From: CAZKGE01 sp964541695
GTDB taxonomy: Bacteria; Bacillota; Clostridia; Christensenellales; CAG-138
Direction: 5' to 3'
Length of the DNA stretch: 27,441 nt
Assembly (NCBI GenBank): GCA_964541695.1
Contig: CAZIRB010000021.1
Span: 1-27,441 of the forward strand
Shown here: positions 6,929 through 14,559 of the stretch, piece by piece
How positions within the stretch are numbered: the first letter of the stretch is position 1
Layout: every line of letters begins with the position of its first letter
The notes under the pieces: generated by a model
Told to the model about the DNA's origin: nothing
The model's input: only the letters and a program-made list of their open reading frames with translations
Databases searched by the model: none
Translations under genes and position numbers: made by a program

Positions 6929-6957
6929 TTGCATTCCGCGGATGTTCGTGATATCCT
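6929..6957 (+). promoter_or_regulatory. Promoter of the aromatic amino acid operon
   Basis: TTGCAT (6929-6934), a 17-bp spacer and TATCCT (6952-6957) lie 27 bp before the leader peptide ATG. The predicted +1 near 6964 leaves room for the CGAGGA ribosome binding site at 6971-6976. Confidence 0.55.
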
Positions 6958-6984
6958 AGCAAAAAATTACCGAGGACGCACCGC

Positions 6985-7080
6985 ATGAACCGCAGTCTTT
7001 TTGCAGCCGAATACCGCTACTTTTACTTTGCCGGCTTTTATTTTGGCAAGGTCGAGTCGGGTTTGGCTGAAAAAGGGTGA
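6985..7080 (+). CDS. Phe/Tyr-rich leader peptide of the aro operon
   Basis: This 31-codon open frame starts at ATG 6985, eight bases after CGAGGA, and ends at TGA 7078-7080. It reads MNRSLFAAEYRYFYFAGFYF followed by GKVESGLAEKG. Nine of residues 6-20 are Phe (6, 13, 15, 18, 20) or Tyr (10, 12, 14, 19), far above chance. It lies between the operon promoter and an intrinsic terminator directly before the DAHP synthase gene. This is the layout of ribosome-mediated attenuation, as in enteric pheA or trp leaders. If charged tRNA-Phe or tRNA-Tyr is scarce, the ribosome stalls by codon 20 (7042-7044). That leaves 7058-7069 free to pair with the terminator's 5' arm. The peptide itself probably has no other function. 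I infer mechanism from sequence; it is too short for ordinary gene finding. Confidence 0.85.
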   Translation: MNRSLFAAEYRYFYFAGFYFGKVESGLAEKG

Positions 7081-7130
7081 CATGCTATAAAAAAGCGCAG
7101 AGCGCATGCATGAGTACCGCAGCCGACCCG
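7058..7130 (+). promoter_or_regulatory. Antiterminator pairing of the aro operon attenuator
   Basis: CGGGTTTGGCTG (7058-7069) can pair with CAGCCGACCCG (7120-7130): ten Watson-Crick pairs, one G-U pair and a one-base bulge. This consumes most of the terminator's 5' arm and its loop, so the two structures are mutually exclusive. Segment 7058-7069 is inside the leader reading frame, about 14 nt past the last aromatic codon, so a ribosome moving on to the stop codon would cover it. Confidence 0.7.
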
Positions 7131-7149
7131 GCTGCGGTTTTTCATTTTT
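7117..7149 (+). terminator. Attenuator terminator upstream of aroF
   Basis: A perfect 9-bp stem CCGCAGCCG (7117-7125) with CGGCTGCGG (7129-7137), a 3-nt loop, then TTTTTCATTTTT. It ends within 20 bp of the aroF ribosome binding site (GGGAGGAGG from 7151), which places it as a transcript attenuator rather than the end of an upstream gene. Confidence 0.9.
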
Positions 7150-7166
7150 CGGGAGGAGGAATTGCC

Positions 7167-8186
7167 ATGATCGTCATATTGAAGCCGAATCCGAACCGCG
7201 AGCAGCTCGAGAGCCTGATCGCCTGGCTCGAAGGCAAGGGCATCCAGATCCACACGAGCCTCGGCACGTCGCGCATGATACTGGGCCTGGTCGGCGACAC
7301 CTCGACGCTGGACATCGACTTGATCGCCGCGCTGGACATCGTCGAGGACGTCAAGCGCATCCAGGAGCCGTACAAGAACGCCAACCGCAAGTTCCACCCC
7401 CAGGACACGGTGATCGAGGTCGGCGGCGTAACGATCGGCGGCGGCACATTGACGCTGATGGCGGGGCCGTGCTCCGTCGAGACGCCCGAACAGGTGATCA
7501 CCGTAGCCAGAGCCGTCAAGGCAAGCGGCGCGACCATGCTGCGCGGCGGCGCGTTCAAGCCGCGCACCTCGCCGTACGCGTTCCAGGGGCTCGGCGCGGA
7601 GGGGCTGCGCATGCTCGAGATGGCAAAAGAAGAAACAGGCCTCCCGATCGTGAGCGAGATCATGGACGCGTCGCAGCTCCCGCTGTTTGAGAACGTGGAC
7701 GTGATACAGGTCGGCGCGCGCAACATGCAGAACTTCAACCTGCTCAAGGTGCTGGGCTCGCAGGAAAAGCCCGTCATGATCAAGCGCGGCCTCTCCTCCA
7801 CCTACGAGGAATGGCTGATGAGCGCGGAGTACGTCATGGCCTCCGGCAACGAGAAGGTGATCCTCTGCGAGCGCGGCATCCGCACGTTTGAGACGTACAC
7901 GCGAAATACGCTGGATATCAGCGCGGTGCCGGTGCTGCGGACGCTCACGCACCTGCCTATTATCGTCGACCCAAGCCACGCCACCGGCCGCTACGCGCTG
8001 GTCGCGCCGCTTTCGGCGGGCGCGGTCGCGGCGGGCTGCGACGGGCTTTTGATCGAGGTGCACAACGACCCCGCGCACGCGCTGTGCGACGGCCCGCAGT
8101 CGCTCACGCCCGCGGCCTTCGGCAAGCTCGCCAAGAAGCTCATCGCGCTGCACGCATTCTGCCGCGAACAGGAGGCCGAAGCATGA
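7167..8186 (+). CDS. aroF: 3-deoxy-7-phosphoheptulonate (DAHP) synthase, class I-beta with N-terminal regulatory domain
   Basis: This 339-residue enzyme joins phosphoenolpyruvate and erythrose-4-phosphate, the first step of the shikimate pathway. Residues 1-75 form the small ferredoxin-like (ACT-related) domain seen in Thermotoga-type enzymes, which carries feedback inhibition by Tyr or Phe. The barrel follows: AGPCSVE (99-105), RGGAFKPRTSPYAF (126-139), ILCERGIRTFE (232-242) and DPSHATGR (268-275) supply the PEP, phosphate and metal sites. The metal-binding Cys is in AGPCS. GGGAGGAGG precedes the ATG at 7167. The stop overlaps the next start as ATGA. First structural gene of the operon, just after the attenuator, so it is probably controlled both at transcription and allosterically. 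Confidence 0.96.
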   Translation: MIVILKPNPNREQLESLIAWLEGKGIQIHTSLGTSRMILGLVGDTSTLDIDLIAALDIVEDVKRIQEPYKNANRKFHPQDTVIEVGGVTIGGGTLTLMAGPCSVETPEQVITVARAVKASGATMLRGGAFKPRTSPYAFQGLGAEGLRMLEMAKEETGLPIVSEIMDASQLPLFENVDVIQVGARNMQNFNLLKVLGSQEKPVMIKRGLSSTYEEWLMSAEYVMASGNEKVILCERGIRTFETYTRNTLDISAVPVLRTLTHLPIIVDPSHATGRYALVAPLSAGAVAAGCDGLLIEVHNDPAHALCDGPQSLTPAAFGKLAKKLIALHAFCREQEAEA

Positions 8187-8866
8187 ACGTCGGCATCGTG
8201 GGATTGGGATTGATCGGCGGCTCGATGGCAAAGAGCATCAAGTCGCGCACCGCGCACACCGTCTGGGGCGTCGACCTCGACGAGGAGACGATGACGCTCG
8301 CGCGGCTCTCCGGCGCGATCGACGGAAGGCTTACGGACGAGGCCCTGGGCCGGTGCGATCTTGTCCTTGTGGCGATCCGCCCGCGCGCCGCCGTCGACTG
8401 GGTGCGCGCGCACGCGGCCTTTATAGCAAAAAGCGCGATCGTGGTCGACCTGTGCGGCGTTAAGCGCGGCGTTTGCGCCGAGCTTGCGCCCGTCGCCAGG
8501 GGGCACGGCTTTGCCTACATCGGCGGGCACCCGATGGCCGGACGCGAGCGCGGCGGCTTCGTCAACTCCGGCAGCGACCTCTTTCTCGGCGCGTCGATGA
8601 TCCTCACGCCGGATGAAACGACCGACATGCGCATGCTCGAGACGCTCAAGGCATTCTTTACGGACATCGGCTTTGCGGGGCTGACGTTCTCCGACCCGGA
8701 CGAGCACGACCGCATCGTCGCCTACACGTCGCAGCTGGCGCATCTCGTTTCCAGCGCCTACATCAAATCCCCCGAGGCGCAGCGGCGGCGCGGGTTCTCC
8801 GCGGGGAGCTTCCACGACATGACGCGCGTGGCCTATCTCGACGAGCACATGTGGACGGAGCTGTTT
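8183..8866 (+). CDS. tyrA: Prephenate dehydrogenase, N-terminal part (C-terminus in gap)
   Basis: 228 residues are visible before the second gap. The N-terminal NAD(P) motif is GLGLIGGS (residues 6-13) and an Asp/Asp pair closes the Rossmann beta-2 (VDLDEE). GGHPMAGRE holds the catalytic histidine of the TyrA family. The helical dimerisation part begins with HDRIVAYTSQLAHLVSSAY and continues to MTRVAYLDEHMWTELF, where the gap starts. No chorismate mutase domain is fused, unlike enteric TyrA. It converts prephenate to 4-hydroxyphenylpyruvate for tyrosine. The start overlaps the aroF stop by 4 bp (ATGA), showing translational coupling. Roughly 50-60 residues are missing compared with a usual 280-300 residue enzyme. 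Confidence 0.93.
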
Positions 8867-8966
8867 NNNNNNNNNNNNNNNNNNNNNNNNNNNNNNNNNN
8901 NNNNNNNNNNNNNNNNNNNNNNNNNNNNNNNNNNNNNNNNNNNNNNNNNNNNNNNNNNNNNNNNNN
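8867..8966. other. Scaffold gap (100 N) inside the aro operon
   Basis: The gap is exactly 100 undetermined bases. It removes the end of tyrA and the start of aroB. Family lengths suggest that roughly 50-60 residues of each are missing, about 300 bp or more, so the N count is a placeholder and not a measured length. Confidence 0.98.
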
Positions 8967-9845
8967 TTCGACGTCTGCGCGCTCACGCTGCCCGCGGGCG
9001 AACGGCATAAACAGATGGACACCCTCGGCACGATACTGGAGTTCCTCGCCGGAAACCGGCTGACGCGCTCGGACTGCGTGCTTGCGCTCGGCGGCGGCGT
9101 GGTCGGCGATATGGCGGGGTTTGCGGCCGGCTGCTATCTGCGCGGCGTGCGCTACGCGCAGCTGCCGACCACGCTGCTTGCGGCCGTGGACTCGTCCGTG
9201 GGCGGCAAGACCGCCGTCAACCTCTCCGCCGGGAAAAACCTGGCGGGATTGTTTTATCAGCCCGCGCTCATCGTCTGCGACCCGGACTGCTTTGCCACCC
9301 TGCCCGCCGATGAATTTGCCAACGGCGCCGCGGAGGCGATCAAGATCGGCATACTCGGCGACGAGCCGCTGTTTCAACTTTTTGAAAGCGGCGACGCGCG
9401 CAAAGAGGCCGACGAAATCGTCGCGCGCTGCGTGGCCTACAAGGCGGGCATCGTCGAGGCGGACGAGCGCGACAACGGGCCGCGGAACCTGCTAAACCTC
9501 GGCCACACCGTCGGCCACGCCGTAGAGCTGATCAGCGGATACGCCGTGCCGCACGGCCACGCCGTGGCGATCGGCCTGTACCTCGTCGCGCGCGCGGCGG
9601 AACGGACCGGCTTTGCCGAGGAGCCGCTCTCCGAGCGTATCCGCAGGACGCTGATCAGAAACGGGCTGCCGTTTATTGCGCCGTATCCGGCTAAGCAACT
9701 GGCCGAGGCCGCGCTTTCCGACAAAAAGCGCCGGGGCGTCACCATCACGCTGGCGCTCCCGCGCCGCATCGGATCATGCGAGCTTGTGACGATGCCGGTG
9801 GACGAGCTTTTGCCGTTGCTGCTCGCGGGAACGGAGGAACGGTGA
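8967..9845 (+). CDS. aroB: 3-dehydroquinate synthase (N-terminus in gap)
   Basis: 292 residues are visible; full enzymes are about 350. It turns DAHP into 3-dehydroquinate with NAD and a divalent metal. LPAGERHKQM opens the visible part, followed by the NAD-binding GGGVVGDMAGFAAGCYLRGV and PTTLLAAVDSSVGGKTAVN. The metal ligands are the Glu in GAAEAIKIG and the His residues in NLGHTVGHAVE and VPHGHAVAIG. The true start lies in the gap; an internal ATG at 9015 is not the start, because conserved sequence precedes it. The stop TGA shares one base with the aroA ATG (TGATG). Confidence 0.95.
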   Translation, partial: FDVCALTLPAGERHKQMDTLGTILEFLAGNRLTRSDCVLALGGGVVGDMAGFAAGCYLRGVRYAQLPTTLLAAVDSSVGGKTAVNLSAGKNLAGLFYQPALIVCDPDCFATLPADEFANGAAEAIKIGILGDEPLFQLFESGDARKEADEIVARCVAYKAGIVEADERDNGPRNLLNLGHTVGHAVELISGYAVPHGHAVAIGLYLVARAAERTGFAEEPLSERIRRTLIRNGLPFIAPYPAKQLAEAALSDKKRRGVTITLALPRRIGSCELVTMPVDELLPLLLAGTEER

Positions 9846-11098
9846 TGAACGTTTGCATCATGCCCGCGCCGCTTTCCGGCACGAGCGCGGCTATCCCGTC
9901 CAAGTCCGAGGCGCACCGACTGCTGATCCTGTCCGCGCTGTGCAAGGGCGAGACACGGCTCATCATGGACGGCCGCGGCGACGACATAGACGCGACGATC
10001 GGCTGCCTAAGCGCGCTCGGCGCGGACATCGCCGTCGAGCCGGGCCATGTGACCGTGTGCGGGCGGCGCGATGTCGCCGGCGCTCCGCTGCTGGACTGCC
10101 GCGAGAGCGGATCAACGCTGCGTTTTTTACTGCCGGTGGCCGCCGTCTGCTGCGACAAGGCCTCGTTCACCGGCCGCGGCCGGCTGCCCGAGCGTCCGAT
10201 CGGTGAGCTGGTGGCCGTCATGCGCGCGCACGGCGTGGCATTTTCGGCGGAACGGCTGCCGTTCTCGACGGTGGGGCGGCTTATTGGCGGCTCGTATGAG
10301 CTGCCCGGCAATGTCAGCTCGCAGTACCTCACCGGGCTGCTTCTGGCGCTGCCGCTGGCCGCGCAGGACAGCCGAATCGCGCTGACGACGAAGCTCGAAT
10401 CCGCAGCGTACCTGGACATCACGCTCGCCGCGCTGCGCACGTTTGGCGCAAGCGTTTCGGCTGCCGACGGCGTCTACGGGATTCCCGGCGGGCAGAGGTA
10501 CGCGTCGCCGGGCGAAGTCGCGGTCGGCGGGGACTGGTCGAACGCGGCGTTCTTCCTCGCGGCGGGCGCGCTCGGCAATCCCGTGCGGGTGACCGGCTTG
10601 GACCCCGACTCCGCGCAGGGCGACCGGCGCGTGCTCGGCGCGCTGCGCCGCTTCGGGGCGGACGTAACGATCGCGAACGATTGCGTCGCCGTCGCGCGCG
10701 GTAGGCTGACCGGCTGCGAGCTGGACGTGTCCGAGACGCCGGACCTGTTGCCGGCGCTGGCCGTGGTCGCAGCCGTCGCGGAGGGCGAGACGCGCTTTGT
10801 CAACGCGGCGCGGCTGCGGCTGAAGGAGAGCGACCGTCTGACCGCTGCGGCCGGTCTGATCAACGCGCTCGGCGGGAACGCGCGCGAGCTGCCGGACGGG
10901 CTGATCGTGCGCGGCGGGCCGCTATCAGGCGGCACCGTGGACAGTTTCTACGACCACCGCATCGCGATGGCGGCCGCGATCGCCGCTGTAAACTGCGCGG
11001 GGCCCGTGACGATACTGGACGCGGGCGCGGTCGACAAGTCCTACCCCGCTTTCTTTGAAGATTACGCACGATTGGGAGGGATTGTGAATGTCGTCTGA
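9845..11098 (+). CDS. aroA: 3-phosphoshikimate 1-carboxyvinyltransferase (EPSP synthase)
   Basis: This 417-residue enzyme transfers the enolpyruvyl group of PEP to shikimate-3-phosphate. PSKSEAHR (18-25) holds the active-site lysine. ESGSTLRF (87-94) replaces the NAGTAMR loop of the Escherichia coli enzyme and keeps the glycine at the position linked to glyphosate sensitivity. SSQYLTGLL (158-166), the catalytic Asp in TPDLLPALA (D300) and LRLKESDR (324-331) are intact. The start at 9845 is chosen from GGAGG seven bases upstream and the one-base overlap with aroB. The upstream in-frame extension to 9776 has no family similarity. The 3' end overlaps aroC by 11 bp. Confidence 0.96.
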   Translation: MNVCIMPAPLSGTSAAIPSKSEAHRLLILSALCKGETRLIMDGRGDDIDATIGCLSALGADIAVEPGHVTVCGRRDVAGAPLLDCRESGSTLRFLLPVAAVCCDKASFTGRGRLPERPIGELVAVMRAHGVAFSAERLPFSTVGRLIGGSYELPGNVSSQYLTGLLLALPLAAQDSRIALTTKLESAAYLDITLAALRTFGASVSAADGVYGIPGGQRYASPGEVAVGGDWSNAAFFLAAGALGNPVRVTGLDPDSAQGDRRVLGALRRFGADVTIANDCVAVARGRLTGCELDVSETPDLLPALAVVAAVAEGETRFVNAARLRLKESDRLTAAAGLINALGGNARELPDGLIVRGGPLSGGTVDSFYDHRIAMAAAIAAVNCAGPVTILDAGAVDKSYPAFFEDYARLGGIVNVV

Positions 11099-12182
11099 GT
11101 TTGGGAAGACCCTGCGCGTGGCCGTGTTCGGCCAGTCGCACGGCCGCGCCATAGGCGTGGTCATGGACGGGCTGCCCGCGGGCGAGGCCGTCAACCTAAT
11201 TGAGCTCACCGCGTTTCTCGAGCGCCGCGGGCCGGGCCGCTCGCAGCTTGCGACGGCGCGGCAGGAGGCGGACGCGCCCGTGTTTCTCTCCGGACTGGAG
11301 AACGGCAAGACCTGCGGGAGCCCGCTGTGCGCGGTCATCGAGAACGCCGACGCGCGCTCCGGCGACTACGCGGAGCGTTTGCGGCTGCCGCGGCCCGGGC
11401 ACGCGGACTACCCTGCCTTTGCCAAATGGGGCGGCAGCGCGGACCTGCGCGGCGGCGGGCACTTCTCCGGCCGGTTGACGGCGCCGCTGTGCGTCGCGGG
11501 CGGCATCGCCAAACAGATACTGGCGCGGCGCGGCGTGTATGTCGGCGCGCACCTGGCCGCGGTCGCGGGCATCTCGGACGCGCCGTTTCCGCTTTTGCCC
11601 GCGCCGGAGCTGTTTGAAGCGGTCGCAAAAAAGCCGTTCCCCGTGCTCGACGACGGCTGCGGCGAACGCATGCAGGACGCCATCCTCGCGGCCAGTGCGG
11701 ACGGCGATTCCGTCGGCGGCGTGATCGAATGCGCGGCCGTCGGGCTGCCCGCAGGGCTCGGCGCGCCGATGTTCGACGGCGTTGAAAACAGGCTTGCCGC
11801 CGCGCTGTTCGGCATCCCCGCGGTCAAGGGGGTCGAGTTCGGCGCGGGCTTCGCCGCGGCCGGCCTCCGCGGCTCCGAGAACAACGACCCGTACCGCATG
11901 GCCGCGGACGGCTGCGTCGTGACCGAGACGAACCACGCCGGCGGCGCCTTGGGGGGGCTTACGACCGGCATGCCGCTCGTTGTGCGCGCGGCGGTCAAGC
12001 CGACGCCGTCCATATTCAAGCCGCAGAAAACCGTCGACCTGACGCGGATGGCGGACGCGGAGCTGACGATAAGAGGGCGGCACGACCCGTGCATCGCGCC
12101 GCGCGCGGTGCCCGCCGTGGAGGCGGTGTGCGCCGCCGTACTGCTGGACATTCTTTTGGAGGAGCGATCGAAATGGAACTAG
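11088..12182 (+). CDS. aroC: Chorismate synthase
   Basis: This 364-residue FMN-dependent enzyme removes phosphate from EPSP to give chorismate. FGQSHG (14-19) carries the first catalytic His. RRGPGRSQLATARQEAD (46-62) binds phosphate and FMN. PRPGHADY (101-108) and RGGGHFSGR (121-129) follow, and HDPCIAPRAVP near the C-terminus is the last signature. In the third motif a His replaces the Arg of RGGGRxSAR, a variant I associate with clostridial enzymes and regard as normal. The ATG at 11088 lies inside the end of aroA, and the 3' end overlaps pheA by 10 bp, so translation is likely coupled. Confidence 0.96.
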   Translation: MSSEFGKTLRVAVFGQSHGRAIGVVMDGLPAGEAVNLIELTAFLERRGPGRSQLATARQEADAPVFLSGLENGKTCGSPLCAVIENADARSGDYAERLRLPRPGHADYPAFAKWGGSADLRGGGHFSGRLTAPLCVAGGIAKQILARRGVYVGAHLAAVAGISDAPFPLLPAPELFEAVAKKPFPVLDDGCGERMQDAILAASADGDSVGGVIECAAVGLPAGLGAPMFDGVENRLAAALFGIPAVKGVEFGAGFAAAGLRGSENNDPYRMAADGCVVTETNHAGGALGGLTTGMPLVVRAAVKPTPSIFKPQKTVDLTRMADAELTIRGRHDPCIAPRAVPAVEAVCAAVLLDILLEERSKWN

Positions 12183-13312
12183 ACGGGATTCGCAGTCAAA
12201 TCGACGCCGTGGACGAGCAGCTGCTTCGGCTGTTTGTGGAGCGCATGGAACTTTCCGACCGCGTCGCGGCCTATAAGGGCGAGCACGCGCTGCCGCTTAC
12301 CAACAAGGCGCGCGAGCGCGAAATCCTCGCGCGCGTGTCGGCGGAAGCGGGCGCCTGGGAGCCGTACGCCTACCAGCTGTTCACTACGCTGTTCGAGCTG
12401 TCCAAGGCGCGCCAGGGCGAGCTGATCGCGCTGCCGTCCAAGGTAAGCGCGCAGGTCGAGAGGGCCGTCGCCACCGCCGAGGAGAGCTTCCCGCGCACGG
12501 GCAGCGTCGCCTGCCAAGGCGTGGAGGGCTCCAATTCGCAGGCCGCGTGCGACAAACTATTGCCGCGCGGCAACATCGTGTACGTGCGTACATTCGAGGC
12601 CGTGTTCGACGCGGTGGAGTCGGGCCTGTGCAAATTCGGCGTGCTGCCGATCGAGAACAGCGCGAACGGCTCGGTGCGCACCGTGTACGAGCTGCTGCAG
12701 CGCAAGCGCTTCTTCGTCGTACGCGGCACGAGCCTGTTCATCCGCCACGAGCTTGTCGCAAAGCCGGGCGCGAAGCTCTCCGATATCCGGGAGATCCACT
12801 CGCACGAGCAGGCCATCGGCCAGTGCAGCCGGTACCTCGCGGGCCTCGGCGGCAAGGTGAAGGTCGTCCCCTGCGCCAACACGGCCGTGGCGGCAAAGCT
12901 TGTGGCCGAGTCCGAAACCTCGGGCATCGCGGCGATCTGCTCCCACGCCTGCGCGGAGTTATACGGGCTGGAAACGCTCAAGGACGACATCCAGGACAGC
13001 GACAACAACTACACGCGCTTCATCTGCATCGCACGCGAGCCGGTGATCTACGCGGGCTCGAACCGCATCAGCCTCATCCTCGCCTGTCGGAACAAGCCCG
13101 GCGCGCTTAACGAGATTTTGACCAAGCTCGCCGTGCGCGGCGTCAACATGAGCAAGCTCGAGAGCTGTCCGGTCACGGGGCGGAACTTTGAATTCATGTT
13201 CTTCCTCGAGCTGGACGCGTCCGTGCGCGAGCCGGGCGTGCTGCCGATGCTCGAGGAGCTCGAGCGCATCAGCGAGGGCTTTACCTTCCTCGGCAACTAC
13301 GCGCTGGTGTGA
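12173..13312 (+). CDS. pheA: Bifunctional chorismate mutase / prephenate dehydratase (P-protein)
   Basis: 379 residues in three parts. Residues 1-85 are an AroQ-type chorismate mutase (LDGIRSQIDAVDEQLLRLFVER). Residues 110-290 are prephenate dehydratase (QGVEGSNSQAA, ENSANGSV at 161-168, SHEQAIGQC at 210-218, NYTRF at 279-283). Residues 297-379 are an ACT domain (PGALNEILTKLAVRGVNMSKLE). It converts chorismate via prephenate to phenylpyruvate. The ACT motif usually read as ESRP is ESCP here (330-333), which may weaken Phe feedback. The start is ATG 12173, set by GGAGGAG at 12158-12164; the frame is open further upstream, but that part shadows aroC. The stop overlaps a possible GTG start of the next gene. 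Confidence 0.95.
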   Translation: MELDGIRSQIDAVDEQLLRLFVERMELSDRVAAYKGEHALPLTNKAREREILARVSAEAGAWEPYAYQLFTTLFELSKARQGELIALPSKVSAQVERAVATAEESFPRTGSVACQGVEGSNSQAACDKLLPRGNIVYVRTFEAVFDAVESGLCKFGVLPIENSANGSVRTVYELLQRKRFFVVRGTSLFIRHELVAKPGAKLSDIREIHSHEQAIGQCSRYLAGLGGKVKVVPCANTAVAAKLVAESETSGIAAICSHACAELYGLETLKDDIQDSDNNYTRFICIAREPVIYAGSNRISLILACRNKPGALNEILTKLAVRGVNMSKLESCPVTGRNFEFMFFLELDASVREPGVLPMLEELERISEGFTFLGNYALV

Positions 13313-13314
13313 GC

Positions 13315-14559
13315 ATGGGCGCGCGCATCTACGGGTTGGTCGGCCGCACGCTTTCCCACAGCTATTCCGTGCCGATCCACCGCGAGCTGGGCAACGAGGA
13401 CTACCGGCTCATCGAGCTTGAGCCGGAACAGCTCGGCGCGTTTTTACGGCGCGGCGACATCGGCGGGCTGAACGTCACCATCCCGTATAAAAAGGACGCG
13501 ATGGCGTACTGCGACGCGCTCGATCAAACGGCGCTTGCCGTCGGCTGCGTGAACACGGTCGTGCGGCGCGCGGACGGTCTGCTCGCGGGCAGCAATACGG
13601 ACGCGTACGGCCTTGCCTACATGGCCGAGCGCGCGGGCATCCGCTTTGACGGCAAAAAAACGCTGATATTCGGCAGCGGCGGCGCGTCGCTGACCGCGCG
13701 GTTCGTCGCAAAAACCGGCGGCAGCCGGGAAGTTGCGGTTATATCCCGCGGCGGCACGGATAATTACGAAACCCTGGACCGCCACGCGGACGCGCAGGTT
13801 CTGGTCAACGCCACGCCCGTCGGTATGTACCCGCACGCGGGCGCGATGATCGCCGACCCGGCGGCGTTTCCGAAATGCTGCGGCGTGCTCGAGCTCGTCT
13901 ACAACCCGCGGCGGACGGCGTTTTTGCTGCGCGCCGAGGAGCTGGGCATCCCGTGCTCGGACGGGCTGCCGATGCTGGTCGCGCAGGCCAAGGCTGCAGA
14001 GGAGCGCTTCCTCGGCCGCGCGATTCCGAACGCGGAGATCGAGCGGATCCTCCGCCTGCTGCGGCGCGACAGGCAGAACATCGTGCTCATCGGCATGCCG
14101 GGCAGCGGCAAGAGCACGGTCGGGCGCGCGCTGGCCGAGCTGACCGGCAGAACGGCCGTCGATCTCGACGAAGCGATCGAGCGGGCCGCAGGCCGGCCGA
14201 TCCCGGAAATCTTCGAAAAACTCGGCGAGGAAGCGTTCCGGCGTATGGAACGCGAGCAGGCGCAGAAATGGGGCATGGAGAGCGGCATCGTTCTGATTGC
14301 GGGCGGCGGCATCGTCAAGCGTGCGGATAACTACGCCGCGCTGCGCCAGAACGGCCGTATCTATCAGATCCTGCGCGACATCGCGCTGCTCGACCGCGCG
14401 GGGCGGCCGCTTTCCCTGCAAACCGACCTTGCCGAAATGCTCCGCACTCGGCAGCCGCTGTACGAGCGCTTTCGCGACGCGGCCGTGGAAAACAACACTT
14501 CCGCCGAGGCGGCGGCGCGGGCTATCTGGGAGGAATACTGTGAAAATTCTGATCGTTAA
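13315..14559 (+). CDS. aroE-aroK: Fused shikimate dehydrogenase-shikimate kinase
   Basis: One 414-residue frame holds two enzymes. Residues 1-240 are shikimate dehydrogenase: SHSYS (14-18) and NVTIPYKK (53-60, catalytic Lys) bind shikimate, NTD (94-96) holds the catalytic Asp, and GSGGAS (120-125) is the NADP loop. Residues 254-414 are shikimate kinase: Walker A GMPGSGKST (260-268), DLDE (283-286), GEEAFRRME (304-312), GGG (330-332) and an Arg-rich lid. They perform successive dehydroshikimate-to-shikimate-3-phosphate steps, so the fusion could aid channelling. No stop or frameshift separates them. ATG 13315 is chosen; GTG 13309, overlapping the pheA stop as GTGA, is equally possible and adds two residues. 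No clear Shine-Dalgarno is visible, which suggests coupling to pheA. Confidence 0.94.
   Translation: MGARIYGLVGRTLSHSYSVPIHRELGNEDYRLIELEPEQLGAFLRRGDIGGLNVTIPYKKDAMAYCDALDQTALAVGCVNTVVRRADGLLAGSNTDAYGLAYMAERAGIRFDGKKTLIFGSGGASLTARFVAKTGGSREVAVISRGGTDNYETLDRHADAQVLVNATPVGMYPHAGAMIADPAAFPKCCGVLELVYNPRRTAFLLRAEELGIPCSDGLPMLVAQAKAAEERFLGRAIPNAEIERILRLLRRDRQNIVLIGMPGSGKSTVGRALAELTGRTAVDLDEAIERAAGRPIPEIFEKLGEEAFRRMEREQAQKWGMESGIVLIAGGGIVKRADNYAALRQNGRIYQILRDIALLDRAGRPLSLQTDLAEMLRTRQPLYERFRDAAVENNTSAEAAARAIWEEYCENSDR

Noticed and set aside
6985..7166. T-box riboswitch in the aro leader
   Set aside because: No stem I specifier loop or T-box sequence (TGGNACCGCG-like) is visible, and the leader contains a translated aromatic-rich ORF instead.
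8084..9010. Single open frame across the second gap
   Set aside because: It reads through N as X. TyrA is in this frame before the gap, but after the gap the real frame is that of AroB.
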